DNA of 64,000 nt from Puccinia triticina (GCF_026914185.1 NC_070562.1:1240001-1304000), one strand, 5' to 3'. Counted from the stretch's first letter, positions 9,301 through 20,353 are shown. A program made the numbers and translations. Notes: generated by a model not told the origin, from the letters alone.

Positions 9301-10110
9301 AGCAAAGGCTAGGTCCGGTCGAGTGCACTGAACAAGGTATTAAAGCAGGCCCACCCCCCGGCAATAGTTGAAGCCAAGATTGACTGGTTGATTCTTGAGT
9401 GGGCAGGTTAGTGAATTGCCAGGAAGAGGAGTTGACGCCAGCTTGAATTTGAGAGACCGAATTCCTCGAGGATCTCCCTGGAGTAGCGGTCTTGACTGAG
9501 AGTGATGATCCTGTTGGTCCTGTCACGAGTGACTTGCATGCCAAGGACCCATTTTCACTGCCCCATGTCTTTTATCTCAAACCGTGCTTTGATCTTTTCT
9601 TTAAGAAACAAGACATTGGGTCCCATAATGACCAAATCATCCACATGAACAAAAACAAAGCACGGCCTGGACAAATCTTGATGGAGGAACAAAAATGGAT
9701 TGACAACGGCCAGGAGAAAATTGATGGAATCAAAGAAATCACTTAGGGCTTTGTACCAACAACGCGGACTTTGCTTCAAGCCATAGAGGGATTTCTGTAG
9801 CTTGAGACCGTGGCCGGGGGGAAGTTCGACGCCGAGTCCTTCTGGAACCTTGATGAAAATCTCTTCCTCCGGAACACTGTTGAGGAAGGCGCACTTAACA
9901 TCCATCTGGTGGATTTCGAAGTCCAATTCAGCCGAAATGCCAAGTAAGATCCGGAGGGTCGCTGTTTGACCTGTTGGAGCAAAGTTGCAGTTGTAGTTCA
10001 CCCCTTTGACCTGACAAAAGCCCCGAACGCACAGACGAGCCTTGTACTTGAGTAGCTCCCCGTTAGTGTCAAACTTGTGCTTAAACACCCAGGTAGTGTC
10101 CAATTTGCGA
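9301..10110 (-). pseudogene. Copia element A reverse transcriptase
   Basis: Reads KLDTTWVFKHKFDTNGELLKYKARLCVRGF, MDVKCAFLNSVPEEEIFIKVPEG (first catalytic D), LYGLKQSPRCWYKAL and FVHVDDLVIMGP (catalytic VDD), then an EIKDMGQ-like thumb. The frame is broken at about 9550 and again before RNase H. Upstream it is severed from integrase by the solo LTR at 10111-11110; reading across that insertion restores a continuous frame (VAPKTPG...KLDTTW). Confidence 0.87.
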
Positions 10111-11110
10111 TGTGGTAAGCCAATCCTGATCTACCCAGAAAACCAGCAACCATCAATTACAAGGCTGTAACACCTCAAGACTAAATCCCATACCTCTGGC
10201 CCCCTTGTCAGCAAAGCCCAAGGCCCTCAACATCCTCACTCAATGGTCATACCCTGGATAATAGTATTCCCTCTTCCCACACTCCCCCTCTCTTGGATAA
10301 ACCCTCTCCCTAGTCTCAAACATCTACCCAGATCACATGTTACCCCCTTCTTCTAGTGTTTCCTTAGAACCATGTGCTCAAAGATTTATAAGCACCCTTG
10401 AAACCCTTCACCCTCCAAACCCAACATGGTACACATTATACTAGACATAGCCCCAAGCCTCACCTACATTATTACTTCCTGAAACAATTCCTGAAACACC
10501 TGACTCCTCCTATCTTAGATCCCTAGATTATTACTTCCTGAAACACTTCCTGAAACACCTAAATCCTCCTATCTTAGATCATAGAATATTCTACCCCTGT
10601 TATGTCTCACATATCCCCTCCTCCAACTAGGAAGATTGCACCATAGCCCCCAGAAGATGGCATCATCCCCACCCACTATTACACCATCATGTGACTCCTT
10701 GACCCACTACTCTGACCACATGGCTGTTTCATCCTATAGAAGTAGAATGTTCTATGCTTCCCTTCAGGTTATCCTTGTTTCCTCATGGCTCCTCTTTCTT
10801 GTGTATATAAACTGGGTTGTTTTCCTCTTCATTTGTTCCCCATCAGATCCTGTCAAAGTAATTCAGATGACTGGTCACCTATCATTAGCCTTGCTTATGC
10901 CAATAAATCAGATTGGACAAGCTTGATATCTGTGTACAAAATATTAGATTAGTAGAAAAGTAACCCTCAAGACATATCTCAAGAATCCTCCATAGCCACA
11001 CCTTTCCATGAGAGTCCACACTCTTATATCTTTTTCTTGTTCCCAGAGAGGCAGCCCATTAAAGCACCATTCCCTCTCCAGCTCTATTCATCCCAAAGAG
11101 TAGTTCCACA
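10111..11110 (-). mobile_element. Solo LTR, 1 kb, in element A pol
   Basis: The ends are inverted, TGTGG...CCACA, flanked by a 4 bp duplication GCGA (10107-10110, 11111-11114). Removing it rejoins the element A pol frame. It contains TATATAAA near 10804 and CCAATAAATCAG near 10900 on the plus strand, so its own transcription may be plus-oriented. Its right third is clearly similar to 49210-49513, a second copy. The strand given follows the host element only; orientation is uncertain. Confidence 0.85.
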
Positions 11111-11114
11111 GCGA

Positions 11115-12402
11115 CATCCTGGGGTTTTGGGAGCCACCCCCATACTTCGCGGCGTCAAATGTTGTTGATTTTGACCTCCACTGCCATCAGCCACTTGTTT
11201 TCATCAATTCGCCCAAGTATCTCGCCGTAGGTTTTGGGGTCCTTGTGCAAAGTGGGTTTGCCAACAATAACAAGCGCACGGTGACGTATGGAACCGGCGA
11301 TGATGTTGCCCTGGTTGATGTCTGAAGAGATATCCCGGGGCGCGATGTCATAATGAGGAACATACGCGTACCCCTTTCTTGGAGGGAGTGATGGGGTGAA
11401 AGGGGGGTTGAGCGCTGGTGCTGCAGTGGAGGGATCAGCTAGGGGAGGCTTGGGTGCTGGCTCTGGTGGGGGCCGTTCCTGTACCTCATGTGGCACAGGG
11501 ACTTTGTCGACTGGGGTTTCAGCTGGAGGTGGTGGCGGTGGCGCCAGAACTGGGCGTGCTTTGGGTTTGTTGAAGTCAAAGAGAACCGGAGGGGGAGTGG
11601 GAGCGTCTAAAGGTGAGAGGAAAGGGAAGGTTTTTGGGAAGAGCCTCACGTGGTGAGATCCCACAATCTTGTTTGTTTTGGGGACCCACACCTTGAATGA
11701 GTGATGGTGACCATCATACCCGATGAACACAGCCTCGGCGCCGGAAGCGGAGAATTTGGAGTCTCTCTACTTCTTCTCCTCGTAAAGCACTGCCCGGAAA
11801 CCAAATGGAACAAGGCTGGAGAGGTCTGGCTGCTTCCCATGCCATTTTTCATATGGCAATGCAAAGCCTAAGGAGCTGTTGGGAGATCGATTTTTGAGAT
11901 AAACCGACAGCACTACTGCCTCCCCCCACCAGTCGAGAGAAAGTCCGCACGTCATGAGCATTGCCCAAGTCTTCTCAATGGTTGTTTGATTGCCTCGCTC
12001 TGCAAGGGGATTTTGTTGTGGGGTGTATGGGGCCGAGGTCAGATGCTGAATCCCACAATCCTCAAACAGAGTCTTGAATTTATTGTTACAGAACTCCCCA
12101 CCATTGTTGGAAACAACTAATTTCAATTTAAGGCCGGAAAATGTCTCAGCCTGGTTGAGGAAGACACAAAAGAGATTTAAAGTGTCTGACTTACATCTCA
12201 TGGGGTAGATGAATTGGTACTTGGTGAAGCCATTGATTATCTTCAGGAATTGTTTGTTTCCTCCCCAAGATGTAGGTGACATGGGAACACAGAGGTCCAT
12301 GTGGATGCAATTGAGTGGAGCGTTGAATGTTGGTAAGCGTCCACCAAAAGGTTGATGATGCATCTTTGGGAGATCACACACGTCACATTTGAGAGATTTC
12401 AC
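11115..12402 (-). pseudogene. Copia element A integrase
   Basis: Reads KCDVCDLPKMHHQPF (end of the HHCC zinc-binding domain), then the core with HMDLCVPM (first catalytic D), VSNNGGEFCNN (second catalytic D, here N in the usual SDNGGEF), PYTPQQNPLAERGNQTTIE (catalytic E region), and the C-terminal FIGYDGHHHSFKVWVP with a proline-rich linker. The D-to-N change and a stop near 11767 show decay. Confidence 0.87.
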
Positions 12403-13241
12403 GTCAAGGTCGGGATAGGACTTCTTGAGGTAGGCCAGACTTGGGTAACCAAGGGCTCAATGGAGATCGAGTGGCGAGAGGGAATCAATGGACAGAGCTT
12501 TCAGCGGATTCATGTTGATGATGAGCACGTTCTCCTTGGTCAACCCCATGAAGATAAGATCGGCTCCCTTCCGGCATTCGAAGCGACGACCGTTAGAGAC
12601 AGGAAGTAATGAGTAACCCAACCAAATAAAATGGGTTAGAGAAACCAGAGAGTTTGAGAGATTGGGCGCATAATACGCCAGGCTGAGTTCTAACGGTCCA
12701 GTTGCTGTTTGAATGATAGCTGGCCCAAAACCAAGTATTGGGATGGCCGCCCCATTGGCACCAAAAACTGAGGAAGACAACGGAGAGAATGAGACAAAAT
12801 AAGCTTTGTGTTTGAGGGAATGCCCTGAGGCTCCACTGTCCAAGACAATGGCATCCCTGAGGTCTCTGGTGGAGCTGAGATTGGCTTTTGAGGAAGATTT
12901 ACCGGATATTTGGTCAATTGCCGCCTGATAATAGGCAATGGCCTTGTCCGAGTGTACCTGGAAGCATTTGGACTCAGGGTGGGGCGCGTCCGGATGGTGC
13001 TTGCCGTCCCGGCATAGATTACGTCAACTCTTCTTCTTGGGGGCGTCTGAGGAGTTATGTGGATGGGAAACGGCCAGAGCGGTGGAGAATGAGGGGGCTT
13101 GAGGTAGTGACTCTTTCTGTCGTCAAACCTCCATCTCGAGTGATCCAAGAAAAGTCTCCATCTTAATCTTGTCGCCCTCCTTGAACTGAAGAGTGCGGAA
13201 GGTGGAGAAAGACCCAGGGAGTTTTTGGAGGGCAAATACAA
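12403..13241 (-). pseudogene. Copia element A protease and adjacent gag end
   Basis: The minus-strand frame at 12457-12843 opens with MDSGASGHSLKH, the D-S-G-A active-site motif of the retroviral-type aspartic protease, followed by VFGANGAAIPILGFG-type beta strands and the pre-integrase segment. Upstream frames to 13241 are proline- and arginine-rich, are disrupted, and correspond to the nucleocapsid end of gag. Confidence 0.78.
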
Positions 13242-13317
13242 TGGCCATGGCGGTCAGGCCAGTTTTGCCAAACTTGGCGGCGGCAACTTTGCAAAGGTGA
13301 CAGTAGGTGTGACGGAT

Positions 13318-13929
13318 CTAGGTGATCAATTTATCCATGTTGCCTTTGTCAAAATGGATGTTGAAGTACTCATCCATAGCGCTGGCCGCTTTTTCCATGG
13401 TTTTGGCCATGAAGTGTGCTTTGATGTTGTCCCATAGTTTCTTGGCGTCGTACACTCTCACATCAGAGACGAAGCGTTCCAGATTGTTGGTGGAGAGGTG
13501 CATGCAAATGAAGTTGGTTTTCATTTTGTTGAGTTGCTGGTACTCAGGCTTCTTCTTCATTCCATCTATCTGGTCGATGAGGATGTAGTTGTCGAGACCC
13601 TTTTATCCAAGAGTGGTGGTGATAGCCCATTGCCAACTAGTGAAGCTGTCTTTCTCCAGTTTCTCGGTGACGAGTTTGATGTTCAAGGTGTCAACAAAGC
13701 TCATGATGTTAGAGGAGAGAGAAGCCGGAATGATTGGTTTTGCGGGCAAGGGGGATGTAGGAATGAGTGAGTCCTTAATTTGGTTGTCGGACTCGGAATC
13801 GATGGATTGAAATGAGACGCTACTCAACGCCAGCGGAGTTGTATCTTCCGGCTTGAAGCAAGGCTCCGCCTGGTTCTCTAATGGCGGGGAAAGATCTGGA
13901 CTGGGTTGTTCACAGTTTTTATCCGCCAC
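13318..13929 (-). pseudogene. Copia element A gag
   Basis: Starts MADKNCEQPSPD, with an acidic serine/proline-rich N-terminus, then KLVTEKLEKDSFTSWQWAI (the conserved W of the Copia gag fold). After a frame break it continues with YQQLNKMKTNFICMHLS and AKKLWDNIKAHF, matching the UBN2-type gag domain. It is split by a stop at about 13600 and ends early at 13318. Confidence 0.78.
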
Positions 13930-14010
13930 AGTGCTGATGAAGTTTGATCAGAAGGAAGGAAGGGGGTAGTCAAGTCGGGGACTCCTAGGACTCAATAGCT
14001 TGTTTACGCT

Positions 14011-14022
14011 GGGCTCATAACC
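14011..14022 (-). other. Primer-binding site of element A (half initiator tRNA type)
   Basis: On the minus strand the bases directly after the 5' LTR are GGTTATGAGCCC. This is complementary to the anticodon stem-loop of initiator methionine tRNA (GGGCTCATAACC), not to its 3' end. It is the half-tRNA priming mode known from Drosophila copia and yeast Ty5. Confidence 0.85.
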
Positions 14023-14509
14023 TGAGAAAACCAGACAGCATGCTGTGAGCTATGGAGGAATGATGGGAGGCCGACGACAAACGATGATGAGAGAGAAATG
14101 AACTAAGCACCTATTGAGGTGCGCGGGGAATGACTCGGAGAAAGATGAGTGATCACATTGCAAAGGGAGCATGAAGCAGGAGAGAAAGGAACAGAGAGAA
14201 ACATGAAAAGAACAAGCAAACCTGAGAAAACCAGACAGCGTGCTGTGAGCTATGGAGGCCGATGATGGGAGGCCAACAACAAAAGATGATGAGAGAGAAA
14301 TGAACTAAGCACCTATTGAGATGCGCGGGGAATGACTCGGAGAAAGATGAGTGGAGAAAAAGAAAAGGAAACAGTACAACAATACTACAACTAGATACAT
14401 GCTTCTAAACCTAATGTAGTGATGAATAAGGTTGTACCGGGGCCTGCTCCACCTAACTGACTTGCCGCAGTCATCCGCCTGGTCCTACTCTCTGGACTGT
14501 ATCGCAACA
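14023..14509 (-). repeat. 5' LTR of Copia element A
   Basis: 487 bp, TGAGAAAACC...TATCGCAACA on the plus strand, abutting the primer-binding site on one side and the CAACA target duplication on the other. It shows the same internal duplication as the 3' LTR (second TGAGAAAACC at 14222). Roughly 5 percent of sites differ from the 3' LTR by eye. Confidence 0.9.
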
Positions 14510-14514
14510 CAACA

Positions 14515-16397
14515 AGCAAGTAGGATTTGGAGCCAAAAACTCTGGTTCTGTCCAGCTGGGGTTTCTCGCCAAAAAAACATTTGTAGGGTTTCCTTTCCTT
14601 TGTCACGCGGTTTGAGATCCTGTTGATTGTCCAAGCTGCCCATAGGAATGCATAGCCCCAAAATTCGCGGCCCAGTTTGCTGTCATGTAACACGCTTTGA
14701 CCCATGTCCAAGACTGTGCGGTTGTAAAGTTCAGCCGCCCCGTTCTGAAAATGGTGGTAAGGTAGTGCGCGTTTGGCAATAATGCCCTTATTGGCGAGGA
14801 ATTTCCCCAGGACCTTTGAGTCAAATTCTCCACCATTGTTTGATCAGAGGATCTTCAATTTCGTTTTGGTCTGAGTCTCCCAGCGAGTGATAGTCTCCAT
14901 CAGGACCGCTGCCGCGTCTGCCTTGCTTTTCAGTATCTTGACCTCACTATAAGACGTAAAAATATTGCGGATTGTGAGCGCATATGTACTGCCAGTCAGT
15001 GTTGCAGTATCAAAAGGTCCCATTAGATCATTACAGACCACAGACAATCTTGCGAGTACACATTTTGATGGCCCTAGTGCAGAAGTTCTAGTCGCCTTGC
15101 AGATGGAACATACCGGACATTTTATCGAACTTTCAGGCATTGAGGTGGGCAGACTATATCCCAGCTGCAACTTCACTAACCTACGTATTTTCCTAAGGCT
15201 TGCATGTCCAAAGAGGGGGTGCCAGAAAAGTAGTGTCTTTTTGTCAGCCGTAAGGTCCTCAGCGGACCAGGTGAACTGGCTATGCTCAATGACAGCTGGT
15301 GATTTAAAAACGGTATTTGCTTTAATTTCAACAGATGGGTGAGGAAAACAATTGGCAGCAATACAAGAAATTGGTGCAACAAGCGCTCTCTTTGGTCTAT
15401 GTAAGGGCCACATGTTCTTTTCAGAGTCAAACTTGCTGTGGAGAAGTAGTTGGCCGTTGCTAGAAATCAAATCAATAGCGTCAAAATTTCTGCTGACTCT
15501 GAAGCGCGCGCCTGCTTGCTTGAAGGCTGCAATTGACAGAAGGGTCGAGCTAGCTTGCTCACAGTAATAGACATTCTTAACAGCAACCGTCACCCCGCTC
15601 ATCCCGCAGAATCTCAAAGTACCTGTGCCTGTGATAAAATCGCACGCGGTGTCAGTCGCCACTTTGACGGCAATAGGATGCTCTAGAGATTTGAAGTCAA
15701 ATAGCGCATACCTATCACCAGTCACATTATCTGAGGCGCCAGAGTCCCATATGACTTCTTGGCCATCCCAATCAACAGTCATTTTGCAAAGGTTGAAGCG
15801 GTGACTGGAGGGTTCAGCGGACAGATTTTTGTTCTCAAAAACGTATTCCACATCTTCTTCCTCTTCCGCAAACAAGTCGGCATTGATTTGTCTTGCGTTG
15901 ACTTGTTTGGTGGTTTGGGGTGGGTTGGCGGTTTCCGATTGGGACAAGTGAGGCGGGCAATATGGTCCTGGTGGTGCACTGGCAGGCCTGGGGTCTGGCT
16001 GTATTGGCATGATATAGGGTAACCTGTTGAAGTTGTAGGTCACAGAACACGGTGGGAAGCTAGGAGCTGGGGCAGGGCGTTGGGAAGGCTGACATGTATC
16101 AGGATTGTTCTTCCTGCTTGTTGGACAGCTGGAAGACATGTGGCCGAGCTTTTTGCATATGTAGCAGCGGGGGGTTTTGTTGAGTGCCATCGCTGAGACG
16201 TCAGCTGTATCTTGAGGTGAGCTAGCTCCTGAGACGGGTCCTGAAGCACTAGTGTCGGCTCGGCTAGCTAGGGTCACGTTCAAAGTCGATGTTGAGCTTT
16301 GTCCTGTCTCCTCCGCGAGTTGGTGTTTGGTGTGTGCCGCATCCCAATAGCAGAGGACGTCCACGGGGCCTGGCGCTAGGGAGTCATGAGTCTCCAT
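14515..16397 (-). pseudogene. Copia element B zinc knuckle, protease and integrase
   Basis: In order: the nucleocapsid zinc knuckle CYICKKLGHMSSSC (CX2CX4HX4C); protease WDSGASDNVTGD with the D-S-G-A active site; pre-integrase HHCC region with HPLFGHASL and CPVCSICKA; integrase core with DLMGPFD (first D), SNNGGEFDSK (the family D replaced by N) and an FQNGAAELYNRT segment; then WAAWTINRISN and the FGSKSYLLV tail ending at the element A target site. The frame is continuous except for a TGA just before SNNGGEF (about 14843). It joins in frame to 8159 once element A is removed. Confidence 0.9.
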
Positions 16398-16529
16398 GAA
16401 CAGATTGACGGCTGGCCAGAGATGGTCACAGAGATTGCCTTGAAGGACAAAGCTTCGTATTGTGTCCCATGTGAGGTCAATCCCTTGTTCAACAAAATTC
16501 CGCGCACATTGATCAAATTCCGCAAGGAC

Positions 16530-17108
16530 TTATGCGGCACTGTTGTAGTCGGACAGAGAGATGCTTTTCAGCTTTTCCCACGCCTGTAGCTGCCTGGCCT
16601 GGTTGACAATTTGGAATTTTGAAACCAGGTGGTCAAAAACATCGGCTGAGTTGTTGAAATCCAGTAAATCAAATGACAGCTCACTGTGTACCAAGGACTG
16701 GATGATACCAAGCGCTATCTTCTCATGGTAGGGAACCACAACCTCTTTGTCTCCTGGGGTGAAGAAATCGGTGTTGCGGAAGCGTTTGGCTGCAGTAGCT
16801 TGAAGGGCTTGCTCCCATTGCCAAATGTTGGATCCATTGGGCTTGAGCAAGTCTTCTGCTGCAAAATCCTTTATTGCTGCAGATATGATGGAGGAGATCT
16901 TGGAGTCTTCATTGAGATTCCATTGAGCTTGTGTTTGTGCCTCCTCGGCGTCCTTCCGGGCGCGGTCGTCCTGTCGCCTAGCCTCATCAGATTGATGTTG
17001 GAGGCGGAGCTCGTTGACTAGGCTGGTGAGGTCTAGCTGTCCATTGGATTTGGGCTTGTTAGCACCGTTCTCCGGTGCTGAGGATTGGCTATTGGCGAAC
17101 GAGTCCAT
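16530..17108 (-). CDS. Copia element B gag
   Basis: The likely start is ATG at 17108 (MDSFANSQSSAPEN); the frame is open further up to 17150. The coat protein forms the virus-like particle. Features: low-complexity N-terminus, a charged coiled-coil stretch (HQSDEARRQDDRARKDAEEAQ), then the gag fold with NIWQWEQAL, KIALGIIQSLVHSELS, DVFDHLVSKF and QLQAWEKLKSISLSDYNS. It stops at 16530 after SLSDYNSAA; the zinc knuckle follows from 16397 in another frame, so a frameshift separates them. Confidence 0.8.
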   Translation of the reverse strand: MDSFANSQSSAPENGANKPKSNGQLDLTSLVNELRLQHQSDEARRQDDRARKDAEEAQTQAQWNLNEDSKISSIISAAIKDFAAEDLLKPNGSNIWQWEQALQATAAKRFRNTDFFTPGDKEVVVPYHEKIALGIIQSLVHSELSFDLLDFNNSADVFDHLVSKFQIVNQARQLQAWEKLKSISLSDYNSAA

Positions 17109-17150
17109 GTGGGGAACTGGTTCAGTACGTCGCGAATTAGCCGCCAACAA

Positions 17151-19254
17151 GCCAATGGTACGGCCGGTGAGACGAGGTTGGAAGGTGGTCTCTTCGGGCA
17201 GTTACTCGGAGAGTTTGCGGCCCTTGCCTTTGTTGAGACCAAAAAAAGGAAGACGGACCGTTGTTGCGACTGGGTCCCGCAGGTGCTTGCAACAGTCTTC
17301 TTTTGAAGTAATTGTTGGTCGAGATTTGAGGTCTAAGAACCAATTTCATTCTTGGGGTTGTCCTTTCCAGTGTTTGAAGACCAGGGATCGAACGATTGGA
17401 AGGTCAAGGTACGAAACGGCCAGAAGGGGGCTTATTGTCGGACATTGGGTGGGATTGGGCAAGAGTATTGGGGAGAAAAAAGAGAAAAAAGATGGTGGGA
17501 GGTGAGGATGAGGGTAATGAAGTAGGGTTTTTGGATGATGTCGGGAAATTGAGAAACCACAAAAAAAAATGGGGGAGGTGAGGGTCTGGCCGGGTTGATC
17601 GTCGAGGTTGAGGTCTTGATGGATAAACAGGCCCCAGCTGACTCTTCAGTCCTTATTGTTAAGCTTAGAGTTTTTCTGAACCTTACCTTGTTTGTGCGGT
17701 TATGGTTGATCAGACCAGCATAAACACTTGCAGGGTGTTCGCCGCACAATACAGGGTTCAGATCTTCTAGCTCTGGATCAACTCAAAACTCCTGAGTGGT
17801 AGTTACGGCACCTGTTTATAGCCAATTGTGTTGATAGGATGTGTGAGTTGTTGACTAGTGGCGTTTGGAGGTTGACAATCCGGATATTCAGGTAAGGAAA
17901 GATAGAGGAGATGAAGAGAAAAAAAACGCTCGCCGGTGTAGGACTCGTGTGGGACACTAAATATAATTTGGTGAAATATCCTCTGAGGGGGAAATAAATT
18001 GCTTAATAGGTTGAAAGGCTATTACAACTTACGGGTGGTTTGAAAGACCTGCCCCTCTAATAATACTATGCAAATACCTAAGAGTCTTGTAATCAATATT
18101 TATAAAGATATGGCTGATTCCAAGATAGATCTTACTTTCATATAGTAATCTCTATCAGACCTAGATCACTTGATTCAACAGGCTAGCAAATCTGTTATAA
18201 CTTCTTTGCTCGCAGGCAATATACTTACTTTTTTATACTTGTGCTACACGTTACTAATATGATGTTTAACGCGAACTTGTTGTTGTGTAATGCTTGGTTC
18301 TACTTCTGCCAAAACACTAATACTGCTACTAAACTTCTACGCTACTTTTACTAACCACTAATACCGCTAATAACAGAACTGCTGACTAAACTACCGTATG
18401 TGACCAAACCTCTGTAGGCTGATCCTAACTAAACTAACTAACCACTTGTGACCAAACCTCTGTAGGCTGATGGGGAAACATCTGATGAGGGGAGAAAGGG
18501 CCTCCTTATATATTGAAGGGTGAGGGATTTTTGCTCCAGGGAAGCTCCTCATGAGGGATTATTGCTGCAGGGGATCTCAACTACACAGCCTCTCATGCAT
18601 GTACTGCGCTGCATGTACAAACAACGAGGGGTTTATGCTGCAGGAGACACTCAACTACACAGCATCTGCATGCATGTGCTGCACTGCCTTACAAACAATG
18701 AGGGATTTATGCTGCAGGAGACACTTCCTGTACAGCTTATCTGCCTGCATATGCTGTGCTACATGTACAAACAATGAGGGATTTATGCTGCGGGAGACAC
18801 TTCCTGTACAGCTTATCTACCTGCATATGCTGTACTATGCGTACAAACAATGAGGAATATATACTGCATGAGGTGCTTGAGCTACACAGCACTTTCATAC
18901 ATGTACTGAGCTGCATGATGTCATGTGTTGCTATGCAACCAAGCCATCTTCCATGCTCTTCCACACACTCTGCATCCATTTTCTAACCTGTTCCATTCCC
19001 AATGCTGGGGGTCAAGGCCTCTCCTCCCATCTTGCTCCTTCTTCCCTTCTTCCCCCGCACTGTATTACACACTCCCTCCACTATAATATCTCTGCAATGG
19101 GCTTTTGGCATTGTCACGCATATGGAACACCACACTGGCGGACGATTGATGCTTGTCAGGGTTTGACTACTAGGCTCGTCCAGTTGGCGGACTACAGTGT
19201 TGGTTGTTTGTCCTTTCGCCGGTTACTGATGATATTAAAATAAAAAACAAGATA
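17151..19254 (-). other. Leader region of element B between primer site and gag
   Basis: About 2.1 kb without a recognisable gene, unusually long for a Copia leader. It includes a GC-poor stretch at 17900-18450, a duplicated segment TGTGACCAAACCTCTGTAGG (at about 18397 and 18447), and a tandem array at 18513-18910. On the minus strand a TATA-like GGCTATAAACAGG is present near 17820. It may contain a further unresolved insertion. Confidence 0.5.
18513..18910. repeat. Minisatellite of about 76 bp units
   Basis: Five to six direct repeats, each with GAGGGATTTATGCTGCAGGA, then a CTGTACAGC or CTACACAGC block, then GCATGTACTGTGCT and GTACAAACAA. Units begin near 18552, 18626, 18699, 18775 and 18851. 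They are degenerate at both edges. Confidence 0.8.
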
Positions 19255-19265
19255 GGCTCATAACC
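19255..19265 (-). other. Primer-binding site of element B
   Basis: GGTTATGAGCC on the minus strand, immediately after the 5' LTR. It has the same half-initiator-tRNA type as element A and the TRIM, although the LTRs of the three are unrelated. Confidence 0.83.
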
Positions 19266-19386
19266 TGTTGGAGTGGTAGCTCGCAGGAATTATGATTTTA
19301 TTACTATGTAATAAAATTGGAACAAAACTATCTACAAAATATCTGTGAAAGTTAATGCTGTCAAGTACTAAATACATGTCACAACA
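19266..19386 (-). repeat. 5' LTR of Copia element B
   Basis: 121 bp, plus-strand ends TGTTGG...CACAACA, between the primer-binding site and the AGTAC target duplication. It matches the 3' LTR at 4647-4770. Confidence 0.92.
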
Positions 19387-20238
19387 AGTACATCTTATCT
19401 CAGATTCAGGAAGCCGCTGATGCAATTCCACCCACAACGCAGATCATGATCTGGTGGTGCCCGGGACACGTGGGGGTTGAAGGCAACGAGCTGGCAGATA
19501 GGAGTGCGGCAGAGGCCCGGAAGCCATCCCTCATTGACAAGTCAATCAAGGGAAGTGTGACTGCGATGAAAATGGCTTTGATCAGAAAAGAAAAATTGTG
19601 GAAGGGGTCGCCGCGAGTGGCCTTTGCTGTTCAATCTGCATTCCACCAACTCCAATCAGGTCATTTCCCTTTGAATGCTTTTCAATTCAAGATCAAAAAG
19701 GCTCCATACCCAATTTTCTCAGCATGTGGAGTTAGGGAATCAGTTGAACATTATCTTGTTTCCTGCTCTAGGTTTGACGGGGCTAGGGCAACAGCTAGAA
19801 GGATTCTGCACAATGAGAGAATCACTGAGATCACGGCCAGGACACTCCTCCACAACCCCAAGGCATTCAAGGCAATCAAGAGATTCATCCAGATCTCGGC
19901 TCAACTCCCTCAATCTTGAAGGGGAGAGGACACCAAAGGAACCCACCAATGACCCCCAGATCTATCTGAGTCTTGCCCCCACCCGGATCTTTCTTTCTTT
20001 TCATTTGCCTCAACCTTTTTTTTTCTTTCTTTTTTTCCTTTTTCTTCTCTCCCTTTCCGCTTCTTTACTCTTTTTCCCTCTCAAAACCTATCCTGCATAT
20101 GTCCCCATTACAGAAATTTTGTTACTTCTCCTCCCTTCTATTTTACATAAATTGTGGTTGTCCCCCGCAACATTTTTGTCTTCTAGATGAATATGCATAG
20201 TGCGCAATGTTAAATCAAACCTCCACTTAAAAAAAAAA
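19387..20238 (+). pseudogene. LINE RNase H domain, 3' piece and 3' UTR
   Basis: Continues the frame broken at 4646: ILSQIQEAADAI, then IWWCPGHVGVEGNELADR, the HxG..GNE.AD end of RNase H1. A C-terminal tail follows with a zinc-finger-like C...H...C (FSACGVRESVEHYLVSC), as in I/Tad-type LINEs, and a stop at 19917-19919. The following pyrimidine-rich 3' region ends near an A-tract (20228-20238), which suggests the LINE 3' end. Confidence 0.85.
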
Positions 20239-20353
20239 GGAGTGTTTACTAAAAAAACAAAAGGGTGCTCAGGGGGAAGCTCATTTGCCAGGTTAAAAAT
20301 CTGCCTCAGCCTACTGCATGAGCACTACAGCATGTTCAGCATTGAGATTCTGC

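Larger units (their letters stand above)
8155..14514 (-). mobile_element. Ty1/Copia element A, nested in element B
   Basis: Element A is 8160-14509, minus strand, with a perfect 5 bp target duplication CAACA (8155-8159, 14510-14514). LTRs are about 487 bp. Its proteins differ strongly from those of element B (for example, the RT reads FVHVDDLVIMG, close to plant-type Copia), so it is another family. It inserted between integrase and RT codons of B. Domain order is gag, protease, integrase, RT, RNase H. A 1 kb solo LTR lies in its pol. Several stops break gag and pol. Confidence 0.93.
4642..19391 (-). mobile_element. Ty1/Copia element B with its target-site duplication
   Basis: Element B proper is 4647-19386, on the minus strand, flanked by AGTAC at 4642-4646 and 19387-19391. 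In transcription order it holds a 121 bp 5' LTR, a primer-binding site, a long leader, gag, zinc knuckle, protease, integrase, reverse transcriptase, RNase H, polypurine tract and 3' LTR. It is interrupted by a tRNA-bearing miniature LTR element, a solo LTR and Copia element A. Scattered stops and frameshifts show it is not active. Without the three mapped insertions it would be about 7 kb. Confidence 0.93.

Noticed and set aside
10636..10926. Possible membrane protein on the plus strand
   Set aside because: It lies wholly inside a solo LTR whose second copy at 49 kb is non-coding.
18520..18986. Cys-rich repetitive protein
   Set aside because: It is translated from a 76 bp minisatellite in a retrotransposon leader; all three frames are open.
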